From assembly GCA_040905905.1 (NCBI GenBank), contig JBBDQN010000056.1, positions 8,992 through 72,991 on the forward strand: DNA of 64,000 nt. Direction: 5' to 3'. The translations under genes and the position numbers were made by a program. Below the pieces are notes generated by a model, which had not been told where the DNA came from, did no database searches, and saw only the letters and a program-made list of their open reading frames with translations. This DNA comes from JAICND01 sp040905905 (GTDB lineage Bacteria; Actinomycetota; Acidimicrobiia; Spongiisociales; ZC4RG35). Of the stretch, positions 57,046 to 64,000 are shown piece after piece (within the stretch, counting starts at the first letter, position 1; the number at the start of each line of letters is the position of its first letter).

Positions 57046-57927
57046 ATGCCCGAACGGGAGTTCAGATCGGTCCTGTACACAAGGGGCGGGGGTTGCGAAG
57101 AGTTGGCCAACCTGGTTTCCGAAGAAGCCAGCCGCGTGGTGGGCGACCTCGGCGACGCCTGCATTTCTAGCCGGGCCGACTTGCTTGTGACCCGACGCCC
57201 ACCGGGTGACTTCGACCTCGTCAGCGTGGCGTTGCCGGTTGGTTTCTTGCCCTCCGAGGTTGCCCAGGTTGTGGCCGCGGTTTCGGGAGGACCTCATTCC
57301 GGACTGGCGGCCTCGCTTGCCGATGTGGTTGCTCGTGGGCTCGGCGTGGGCTTGGCCATCGCGTCCGCGTTCTTCCAGGACGAGAACAAGGCGGAAGCGG
57401 AGAAAGCCGTCGATCGTTTTGCCGAAAAGATCCGCGGCGCCGAACGACTCATCATCGCCGCCGACGACCCCTCCGCGTTTGTGTCCCAACTCCCGAGTCG
57501 GTCTCTTCTGGTCCTGGGGACGCCAGGCGGCTCGTTCCTGTCGCGAACCTTTTTTGGTCCGGGTGCCCGACTCCGAGCGGCCGCCCCGGCCGGAGCGGTG
57601 ATGGTGCGATATGCACCACCACGTGTCTTCCATGTAATGATGGAGCCAGTGTTTGTTGGTCCGTTGCACCATGCCGGGGATACCTTGCGCTTGCACGATG
57701 AGCGGGTGCTCGCCGTGGTCGAGAACGGCTTGTTGGTCGGCACTGTCCGCCGTTCCTCCCTGCTGTCGGCCCTGCCGCACACACCGGTCGGTGACCTTAT
57801 GCAAGCCCCGGTCTCGGTCAAGATCGACGAGCCGGTCCAGAGGGTGGACCTCTCCACCAGCGGACCGGTAGCCGTAACCGATGCCGGCGGCCGTTTGGTC
57901 GGAACCCTCCGCCAGTCCTGGGATTGA
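57046..57927 (+). CDS. Protein with UspA-like N-domain and C-terminal CBS-like pair
   Basis: 293 residues. The N-terminal ~180 residues contain a Rossmann-like segment ending in RTFFGPGARLRAAAPAGAVMV, which resembles universal-stress-type folds. The C-terminal part (about 195-293) has RVLAVVENGLLVGTVRRSSLL and VKIDEPVQRV ... GPVAVTDAGGRLVGTL, the repeated pattern of a CBS pair that would bind adenylates. Overall function unknown. ATG 57046 is 37 nt from the divergent PntAA start; it ends 1 nt before the next gene. Confidence 0.6.
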   Translation: MPEREFRSVLYTRGGGCEELANLVSEEASRVVGDLGDACISSRADLLVTRRPPGDFDLVSVALPVGFLPSEVAQVVAAVSGGPHSGLAASLADVVARGLGVGLAIASAFFQDENKAEAEKAVDRFAEKIRGAERLIIAADDPSAFVSQLPSRSLLVLGTPGGSFLSRTFFGPGARLRAAAPAGAVMVRYAPPRVFHVMMEPVFVGPLHHAGDTLRLHDERVLAVVENGLLVGTVRRSSLLSALPHTPVGDLMQAPVSVKIDEPVQRVDLSTSGPVAVTDAGGRLVGTLRQSWD

Positions 57928-57928
57928 A

Positions 57929-58513
57929 TTGAAGGCCGTTCTGGCGGCGATTCTGATTTCGGTTGCCATTCTTTTTGTGTACGGGCTGACCGTCGGGTCG
58001 CCGGCAACGACGACCTATGTGTTCATAACGCTGGTACTGGTAGTAGTCCTCTGGCTGATCCATCGATCGGCGGTATTTCCGCTGCCTGTCCTCTGGGGTC
58101 TGGCTGCAGTCGGAGTCGGCAACATGCTGGGTGGTGTCCTGCTGATCGGTGGCGCCACTCTCTACCTGACCCCGATCCTGGGACCGCTTCGATATGACAA
58201 GGTTTTCCACGCCGGTGCCTGCGCGGTGGCGGCGTGGGCGTCCTGGCATGCTGTCGGACGGTGGTCGGAGGGTGCGATCAGCCCAGGACCGCGTCGGTTC
58301 CTGGCCATCCTGATGGCCGCTGGAGCCGGAGCGGTGGTCGAAATGGTCGAGTTCGCCGGCGTCAACGTGTTTCCGGAAACCAACGTGGGGGACTACGGAA
58401 ACAACATGCTCGACCTGGTTGCCAACCTCGTCGGGGCAGCAGCGGCGGCCTTTTTGCTTGGTCGGGGCGGGGTTCGGCGCTATCCGATCCATGCCAGAAT
58501 CAACCGGGCGTGA
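57929..58513 (+). CDS. Multi-pass membrane protein (DUF2238/YjdF-like)
   Basis: 194 residues with about six hydrophobic helices. GPLRYDKVFHAGACAVAAW, GAVVEMVEFAGVNVF and DYGNNMLDLVANLVGAAAA fit the DUF2238/YjdF-like family, with conserved DK.H, E..E and D..NN..D polar groups inside helices. Function unknown. The TTG start at 57929 is the first start-type codon after the previous stop. It overlaps the hydrolase gene by 4 nt. Confidence 0.7.
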   Translation: MKAVLAAILISVAILFVYGLTVGSPATTTYVFITLVLVVVLWLIHRSAVFPLPVLWGLAAVGVGNMLGGVLLIGGATLYLTPILGPLRYDKVFHAGACAVAAWASWHAVGRWSEGAISPGPRRFLAILMAAGAGAVVEMVEFAGVNVFPETNVGDYGNNMLDLVANLVGAAAAAFLLGRGGVRRYPIHARINRA

Positions 58514-59664
58514 GACGCTGGCGCTCGATCCTCCTGGTCCTGGTGGTGTTAGCCCTGGTCTTCCACGGTGGTGGCGGCTGGTACTTCGCCGACCAACTCC
58601 GTGAGGATGCGCTGGTAGTCCGTCCGGCCGACGATGACTCCGATGTGTTTGTCGCCGAGGTTGGGCCAGGCTCCGTCGGCTTGCGCGTGGTCGATGGGGA
58701 AAACCCCGACCTGACCGATCCAGGCGTGATCGGTTTGTCCTGGGACACGGGTTACGGGCAACTCCTTGACATTGAGGCCAACAACCCGGACGGGTCGGTC
58801 GTTCGGCGGCTAGTGAGGATCGAGGGTGACCTGCCGGCGGTTGGTGACATCGCCGATCTCGATGGATTCGCATTTCCCCCCGACCCCTCCCGGGCGTTTG
58901 GCTTGAGCTTTAACGAGGTGAATTACCTGAGCCCACTCGGGGACATGGCGGCATGGGAAATTCTGGCCAGCTCGAGGACGTGGGTAATCCATGTCCATGG
59001 ATTGCGGGCTTCGAGAGCGGAAGCTTTGCGACTGGTCGGACCGATCGCATCAGCGGGTTATGCCCAGTTGGTGATCACTTACCGCAACGACGACGGTCAA
59101 CCACAGGACCCTTCGGGCTTCTATAGCTACGGCGCGACCGAATGGGAGGACATTGCTGGTGCGGTGGACTATGTGTTGGGAAGGGGCGCCGAGAAGGTTG
59201 TCCTGGTTGGATACTCGACCGGTGCCGCACACGTCCTTTCCTATCTCTATCGGACTCCCGAAAGCCTCGTGGTGGCCGCCATTCTCGACGCCCCCAACAT
59301 CGATTTCGAGGCGACGGTGGACCTGGGTGCTTCGCAACGCCGACTTCCTTATGTGCCGCTGCCTCTGCCGGGCACTCTGGTCTGGACGGCGAAGAGACTG
59401 GCATCGGTGCGGTTTGGTCTCGATTGGGGCAAGCTTGACTACGTGTCACGGGCGAGCGAGTTGAACCGACCGGTTCTCGTCTTTCATGGCAGCGAAGACG
59501 AGACCGTGCCTTTCTCGACTAGTCGAGAGCTGGCCGCCGCCCGACCGACGCTGGTCCGGTTCGTCGTGGTGACCGGAGCCGGTCACGTTCGATCGTGGAA
59601 TGTCGGGCCCGACGCCTACGAGCGACGTGTCGAGGAGTTCCTCAACGAAGTGACCGGAGACTGA
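58510..59664 (+). CDS. Membrane-anchored or secreted alpha/beta hydrolase
   Basis: 384 residues. One N-terminal hydrophobic helix (SILLVLVVLALVFHGGGGW), then the alpha/beta hydrolase fold: VIHVHGLRASRAEALR (oxyanion region), the nucleophile elbow VLVGYSTGAAHVLSY (Ser near residue 239), acid Asp in VFHGSEDETVP, and His in VTGAGHVRSWN. The substrate is unknown. GTG 58510 overlaps the previous stop. The tricorn gene follows after one base. Confidence 0.85.
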   Translation: MRRWRSILLVLVVLALVFHGGGGWYFADQLREDALVVRPADDDSDVFVAEVGPGSVGLRVVDGENPDLTDPGVIGLSWDTGYGQLLDIEANNPDGSVVRRLVRIEGDLPAVGDIADLDGFAFPPDPSRAFGLSFNEVNYLSPLGDMAAWEILASSRTWVIHVHGLRASRAEALRLVGPIASAGYAQLVITYRNDDGQPQDPSGFYSYGATEWEDIAGAVDYVLGRGAEKVVLVGYSTGAAHVLSYLYRTPESLVVAAILDAPNIDFEATVDLGASQRRLPYVPLPLPGTLVWTAKRLASVRFGLDWGKLDYVSRASELNRPVLVFHGSEDETVPFSTSRELAAARPTLVRFVVVTGAGHVRSWNVGPDAYERRVEEFLNEVTGD

Positions 59665-59665
59665 C

Positions 59666-62600
59666 CTGGCCGTCCGCGCTTATTACCGCCATCCAACCAT
59701 CAATGGGGGCACAATCGTCTTTGTCGCAGAAGACGATCTGTGGCAGATTTCCACCGCCGGAGGCCTGGCCCACCGGCTCACTGCCAACCCTGGTCGGGAA
59801 GCGCACCCGCGTTTTTCCCCCGATGGCGCCAGGTTGGCCTACGTTGGTAGGGATGAGGGCAAGCTCGACGTGTTCTCGATCGAGGCCGGCGGAGGTCCTG
59901 TTCAGCGTTTGACCCACTTTGGAGCGATCAGCCAGGTGGTGGGTTGGACTCCCGACTCGGCCTCAGTAGTTGTCGCCTCTGACTATCAGCAGCCGTTCCC
60001 GGGCTGGACGCACCTGTGGGAGGTCCCGGTCTCACGTAAGCCAGCTCGCCGCTACCCCTGGGGCCCGGGCAGGGCTATCAGTTTTAGTTCTGGCAGTTTT
60101 GGGCCCGGGGGAGGCGTCGTGATTGCTCGCAACTCCTTCGATCCGGCTCGATGGAAGCGCTACCGGGGCGGGTGGGCCGGCAATCTTTGGGTCGACCGCG
60201 AAGGCAGCGGAAGTTTTGTTCCTTTGGTCAAGCTGGACGGGAATCTGGCCGACCCGATGTGGATCGGTGGACGCATCTACTTTGTGTCCGATCACAAAGG
60301 GGTCGGCAACCTCTACTCGGTCACGCCCCGCGGGGCCGGGCTCCGTCAACACACCGACCACGCCGACTTCTATGCGCGATTCGCCTCCACGGACGGAGCG
60401 CGGGTGGTGTATCACTGTGGGGCCGATCTCTGGTTGTTTGACCCTGCCAGCGACCAATCGAGCCTGGTTGAGGTCGAGCTTCCCAGCAGCCGCCCGCAAC
60501 GCAGCCGTCGCTTTATCAGCTCGACCAGTCATCTCGAGTCGATTGACCTTCATCCCCAGGGTCACTCGGTGGCGGTGGTGGCGAGGGGGTCAGCTCACAC
60601 CATGCCCCTCTGGGAGGGCACCCCGCGTCGGTATGGACCGGGTTCGTCGGCACGGGGTCGTCTTGCCTCCTGGCTGGCCGACGGCGAACGGATCGTCAGC
60701 GTCACCGATCGCTGGGGCGAAGAGGAGCTGATCATTGAGCGGGCAGACGGTGAAGGTGAGCCGGTTCGCATCGGGGGGCAATTTGGCCGGATCCGAACCC
60801 TCGATGTCGCTCCGCACGGGGACAGAGCAGCCGTCACCAACCACCGTCATGAGCTGGTGCTCATCGATCTAAATGGCGGAACGGCCGACGTCATCCATCG
60901 CAGTACTCACTCCTGGATCCACGGCACTACCTGGTCCCCCGATGGCCGCTGGTTGGCCTATTCGGCGTCCCAGACCCGATCCACTGCCAATCTCTATCTA
61001 TACGACACGACGGCCGCCAAGGAGCACCGGATAGGTCGCCCCGACTTCGTGGACTGGGCGCCCAGCTTCGACCCCGAGGGGAATCACCTCTCGTTCTTGT
61101 CGGCCCGGTCCTTCGAACCGATCGCAGACGGGCACTTCCACGACTTCGGGTTCCCGCGATCGGTGATCCCGATGTTGATCACGCTGCGAGCCGATGCACC
61201 GTCACCTTTCGTGGTGGCCACCAGAAAACCGCGAGCCCCGGGAGCAACACCCCCAACCCCTCTATCTCCTCCGGAGGCGGATCCGCCCGTGGCCGATCCG
61301 GCCGTTGTGATCGACCTCGAAGGAATCGCCGAGCGCGCAGTCGCCTACCCCGTGCCTGCCGGGCTTTATCTGGGAGTCGGGGTGGCGCGAGGCCGCACAT
61401 ACTTCTTGTCTCGACCCCTCGCCCCCGCACCCGGGGCCCTTGAGGAGGAGGGACCCAAGGGTCGTCTGGAGAGCTGGGACTTTGCCACCGACAAGCTGGA
61501 GATGGTTGCCGAAGGCCTGGCCGGTTTTGACGTGTCCTCCGACGGCAAGGTGCTGGCGATCCTGGGCAAGAAGAGCCTGCGAGTTGTGGCGGTCGGATGG
61601 AGAGAAGATAAAAACGGCAACGACCGCCCGAGCCGCGAGAGCGGGTTCGTCGATCTCGACCGCATTCGTCTTGAGGTGAATCCTGGCGAGGAGTGGCGCC
61701 AGATGTTCCTCGAGGCCTGGCGCCTCCAACGCGACTACTACTGGACCGAGGACATGGGAGGGGTCGACTGGGCCGAGGTGCGGGACCGTTATCTGGGACT
61801 GCTCGATCGGATCGGGGCTCGCAGCGAGTTCTCCGACCTCCTGTGGGAGATGCAGGGCGAACTCGGCACGTCACATGCATACGAGTTAGGCGGCGACTAC
61901 CGGCCCACTCCCTCCTGGAGCCAAGGTCATCTTGGCGCAGATCTTTCGCTTGAGCGCGGCACCTGGCGGGTGAGCCGGGTTCCTATGGGTGATTCCTGGG
62001 ATCCGGCGGCTTCGTCACCTTTGGCCGCCCCCGGCGTCGGGATCAAGAAAGGCGATCGGATTCTCGAGATCGACGGGATGGCAGTCGGGACAGCGGTACA
62101 CCCCAACGCTCTCCTGGTCGAAAAGGCAGGGCGGCCGGTGACCTTGAAGGTTGGAAGAGGCCGCCAACGGCCGCGCCGGGTCATTGTCAACGCGTTGGGG
62201 GACGAGACCGCGCTGCGCTACCGCGATTGGGTCGAGTCGAACCGCGCTCGCGTGCGCGAGCTCTCGAATGGGGACTCTGGATACATCCATATCCCCGACA
62301 TGGGACCGGCGGGTTTCGCCGAGTTTCATCGGTATTGGAAGGCCGAAGTCGATTTCCCGGGATTGATGATCGACGTTCGATTCAACCGCGGCGGCAATGT
62401 CAGCCAATTGCTGATGGAAAAACTGGTTCGCCGGCGACTGGGGTTCCGCGTCACCCGTTGGCGGGAGCCCTACCCGTTCCCCACCGACGCCCCGGCGGGC
62501 CCCATGGTTTGTGTCACCAACGAGAACTCGGGTTCCGATGGCGACATCTTCTCTCACACGTTCAAACAGCTCGGGCTGGGCCCCCTGATCGGGACCCGGA

Positions 62601-62881
62601 CCTGGGGAGGCGTGGTCGGGATCTGGCCGCAGCAGTCCCTGGTCGATGGCACCCTCACCACCCAGCCAGAGTTCGGGACCTGGTTTGCCGATGTCGGCTA
62701 TTCGGTCGAGAACTATGGGACTGATCCTGACATCGAAGTTGTCATGCGTCCCCGGGACTATGCCGCCGGTCGCGACCCGCAGTTGGAGCGCGGGGTCAAA
62801 GAACTGGCCCGGCTCATCAAGCAGACCGCAGCGCTCGCCCCCAACCTGACCGACAGGCCATCGGTCCGCCGCCCGAACTGA
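59666..62881 (+). CDS. Tricorn protease homologue (S41 family), apparent CTG start
   Basis: 1071 residues as placed. N-terminal propeller repeats (YYRHPTINGG, VFVAEDDLW, FSPDGARLAY, later YFVSDHKGVGNLY and WSPDGRWLAYSA), a second propeller, a PDZ-like domain near 750-830, and an S41 catalytic region. Tetrad candidates Ser736-His737 (TSHAYE), Ser957 (NSGSDGD) and Glu1015 (VENYGTDPD) have the same spacing as Thermoplasma tricorn. No ATG, GTG or TTG exists between the upstream in-frame stop (59651) and the propeller start; CTG 59666 follows GGAGA by 5 nt. Tricorn degrades peptides released by other proteases. Confidence 0.88.
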   Translation: MAVRAYYRHPTINGGTIVFVAEDDLWQISTAGGLAHRLTANPGREAHPRFSPDGARLAYVGRDEGKLDVFSIEAGGGPVQRLTHFGAISQVVGWTPDSASVVVASDYQQPFPGWTHLWEVPVSRKPARRYPWGPGRAISFSSGSFGPGGGVVIARNSFDPARWKRYRGGWAGNLWVDREGSGSFVPLVKLDGNLADPMWIGGRIYFVSDHKGVGNLYSVTPRGAGLRQHTDHADFYARFASTDGARVVYHCGADLWLFDPASDQSSLVEVELPSSRPQRSRRFISSTSHLESIDLHPQGHSVAVVARGSAHTMPLWEGTPRRYGPGSSARGRLASWLADGERIVSVTDRWGEEELIIERADGEGEPVRIGGQFGRIRTLDVAPHGDRAAVTNHRHELVLIDLNGGTADVIHRSTHSWIHGTTWSPDGRWLAYSASQTRSTANLYLYDTTAAKEHRIGRPDFVDWAPSFDPEGNHLSFLSARSFEPIADGHFHDFGFPRSVIPMLITLRADAPSPFVVATRKPRAPGATPPTPLSPPEADPPVADPAVVIDLEGIAERAVAYPVPAGLYLGVGVARGRTYFLSRPLAPAPGALEEEGPKGRLESWDFATDKLEMVAEGLAGFDVSSDGKVLAILGKKSLRVVAVGWREDKNGNDRPSRESGFVDLDRIRLEVNPGEEWRQMFLEAWRLQRDYYWTEDMGGVDWAEVRDRYLGLLDRIGARSEFSDLLWEMQGELGTSHAYELGGDYRPTPSWSQGHLGADLSLERGTWRVSRVPMGDSWDPAASSPLAAPGVGIKKGDRILEIDGMAVGTAVHPNALLVEKAGRPVTLKVGRGRQRPRRVIVNALGDETALRYRDWVESNRARVRELSNGDSGYIHIPDMGPAGFAEFHRYWKAEVDFPGLMIDVRFNRGGNVSQLLMEKLVRRRLGFRVTRWREPYPFPTDAPAGPMVCVTNENSGSDGDIFSHTFKQLGLGPLIGTRTWGGVVGIWPQQSLVDGTLTTQPEFGTWFADVGYSVENYGTDPDIEVVMRPRDYAAGRDPQLERGVKELARLIKQTAALAPNLTDRPSVRRPN

Positions 62882-62886
62882 TGCTC

Positions 62887-63801
62887 TTAGACGTTTAGGG
62901 CTGCGACCACCTGGGCAATAACGTACCCGGGAGCGGCAAACACGTCCCACGTCGTGAAACGCAGAACCCGGTAGCCCTCCTGAATAAGCTCGTTCTGGCG
63001 GCGACGATCGTACCGAAACGTGTCGCGGTCGCTGTGATAACGCTCACCGTCCAACTCAATGACAAGGCGGACATGTGGGTAGACAAAGTCGACTCTGGCG
63101 ACCGTTCGACCGCCCTTCTTGACAATGCGAAACAGCGATTCCGGCAGGGTCACGCCAGCGATGCGCATGATTCTGAGGTACTCATCCTCAAGCTGGCTTT
63201 GGGTGATACTCGACCAGCCCAGCCGGTCCTCCAGAATCGAGCGCATGACGCCAGCGCCTCTCCTGCCGCGTCGGGCGACTCGATGGAGGAGGTTGGCAAC
63301 CGCTATCAAGTCGGTCAGGTGCCTACGCAAGGCTTCATCGAGAGCCCTGGATGCCAGACCTTCACCCCAGGGGACCCCGACATCGACCAGGCTGCGCGCG
63401 ACGGAGGTCGTTGGAATCCCCGTGACCTCAGTCACGTCGTCAACCGCGAGGTCGGTCGATCGATGTATGACATATTCGCGGGCAGCCCGTCCTTTTAGCG
63501 GCGAGGTGACCTCGATCATCCGAGGTCGTGTACAAAGTCCAAAGAGATGTGCGGCAGTGCGATGGGAGGCAACGGCACCGGGTCCCGAGCCGAAGACTGA
63601 CGTCACCACTGCTCGTTCCCAAGTGGCAGGTGTGCCACGAACCACGTAGACACCCGGGTGCGCTCGGTGCCAGTCGCCATTCCTCACCCTTCGATCAACC
63701 ATCGATGACGAGGCACCCGACTCGAGAGCCATACTCCGCGTGAAGGCTCCATGATGACGTGCGGCGCGGGCGGTGATTCGAAGTAAGACGTCTTTGTCCA
63801 T
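62887..63801 (-). CDS. AbiEi-like N-domain fused to DUF559 endonuclease domain
   Basis: 304 residues. The N-terminal part has ITARAARHHGAFTRSMALESGASSSMVDRRVRNGDW (split here) and HPGVYVVRG, the winged-helix arrangement of AbiEi-type antitoxins. The C-terminal ~110 residues are a DUF559 (Vsr-like, PD-(D/E)XK) nuclease: VARVDFVYPHVRLVIELDGERYH, RRQNELIQEGYRVLRF and TWDV. Similar fusions are common in Actinobacteria and uncharacterised. ATG 63801 is supported by a promoter with -35 and -10 directly upstream. Its stop is 5 nt from the tricorn stop. Confidence 0.8.
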   Translation of the reverse strand: MDKDVLLRITARAARHHGAFTRSMALESGASSSMVDRRVRNGDWHRAHPGVYVVRGTPATWERAVVTSVFGSGPGAVASHRTAAHLFGLCTRPRMIEVTSPLKGRAAREYVIHRSTDLAVDDVTEVTGIPTTSVARSLVDVGVPWGEGLASRALDEALRRHLTDLIAVANLLHRVARRGRRGAGVMRSILEDRLGWSSITQSQLEDEYLRIMRIAGVTLPESLFRIVKKGGRTVARVDFVYPHVRLVIELDGERYHSDRDTFRYDRRRQNELIQEGYRVLRFTTWDVFAAPGYVIAQVVAALNV

Positions 63802-63807
63802 GGTCTG

Positions 63808-63836
63808 GTGGTACGCCGTGGTCGCACGACTTTCAA
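63808..63836 (-). promoter_or_regulatory. Promoter of the AbiEi/DUF559 gene
   Basis: On -, TTGAAA (63836-63831), a 17-nt spacer, TACCAC (63813-63808), then 6 nt to ATG 63801. This is a leaderless arrangement like others in the window. Confidence 0.5.
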
Positions 63837-64000
63837 GAGGTTCGATCCCAGGAGTTTCCTTGGCGGCTAGGCGTCGCTTCAGAGCTTCTTTGGTGCCTGA
63901 CCTTCCGTTTTCGTAGCTGACGCGCCAAAGAACGTCAGGAACGAAGGGCGGCGTCAAGGGGTGAGCGCAACGAGTTGGTTTAGTGCCTCTGATGGTGTCA
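63837..64000. other. Right-edge sequence without assigned gene
   Basis: The minus frame of the AbiEi/DUF559 gene stays open through this stretch, but the promoter and family start at 63801 argue that it is not translated. Nothing else is recognised. Confidence 0.4.

Noticed and set aside
63835..63852. T-arm-like GGTTCGATCCC, possible tRNA or tmRNA end
   Set aside because: The flanking bases do not pair into a T stem, and no acceptor or anticodon stem fits on either strand.
1..64000. CRISPR array, prophage, insertion sequence or rRNA operon
   Set aside because: No regularly spaced repeats, transposase, integrase, phage structural gene or rRNA sequence was recognised on either strand.

Overview
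The window is a dense, high-GC actinobacterial chromosome segment. Gene order (mfd, SurA-like lipoprotein, mazG, eno, ftsB-like, DUF501, ppx), the succinyl lysine pathway, MoxR/DUF58, a Cdc48-like ATPase and a tricorn protease suggest a deep-branching Actinomycetota member, perhaps Acidimicrobiia. This placement is inferred from gene content only. Genes overlap by 1-30 nt almost everywhere. Several start codons have no Shine-Dalgarno sequence but carry a -10-like hexamer 6-7 nt upstream, which suggests much leaderless translation. A 10-N assembly gap lies at 38863-38872.

Layout. 1-7525: housekeeping run on + (DNA repair, protein folding, nucleotide sanitation, glycolysis, division, polyphosphate). 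7541-17104: tRNA-Leu(UAA) abutting aceK, a class III cyclase-like protein, a MoxR/DUF58/membrane trio, a GNAT-acyl-CoA synthetase fusion and an enoyl-CoA hydratase. 17105-21126: purine permease and SRPBCC protein on -, then cysteine desulfurase and mnmA on +, from a palindromic divergent promoter. 21179-27688: sigma factor, zinc anti-sigma, ABC ATPase and two large paralogous permease-like proteins with a shared extracytoplasmic domain. 27748-30858: mazEF-type module, ligA and a DUF3105 lipoprotein. 31285-34264: dapC-dapD-dapE.

34261-39361 is a six-gene minus-strand operon holding two ECF sigma/membrane-regulator pairs around a GH57-like protein that seems to lack its catalytic nucleophile. 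Its promoter and that of the divergent FixH-like/cytochrome c pair (39467-40376) share GGAACC-N16-TGTA(A/G)A, so the first sigma factor probably drives both. 40423-44244: gatCAB and a HAD phosphatase. 44232-47182 (-): ABC exporter, Lgt-like protein and TlpA-like lipoprotein. 47228-48870: small lipoprotein, its decayed copy, a 38-residue basic protein, a DUF222 remnant and hairpin repeats; this is the only gene-poor stretch.

48873-57008: SRPBCC protein, Cdc48-like AAA protein, a DEDD exonuclease/GIY-YIG nuclease behind a perfect LexA box, an SpoU methyltransferase, a third sigma/DUF5667 pair, nitroreductase and an orphan PntAA. 57046-63801: CBS protein, membrane protein, alpha/beta hydrolase, a tricorn protease apparently starting at CTG, and an AbiEi/DUF559 protein on -. 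No rRNA, CRISPR array, prophage or intact insertion sequence was seen.
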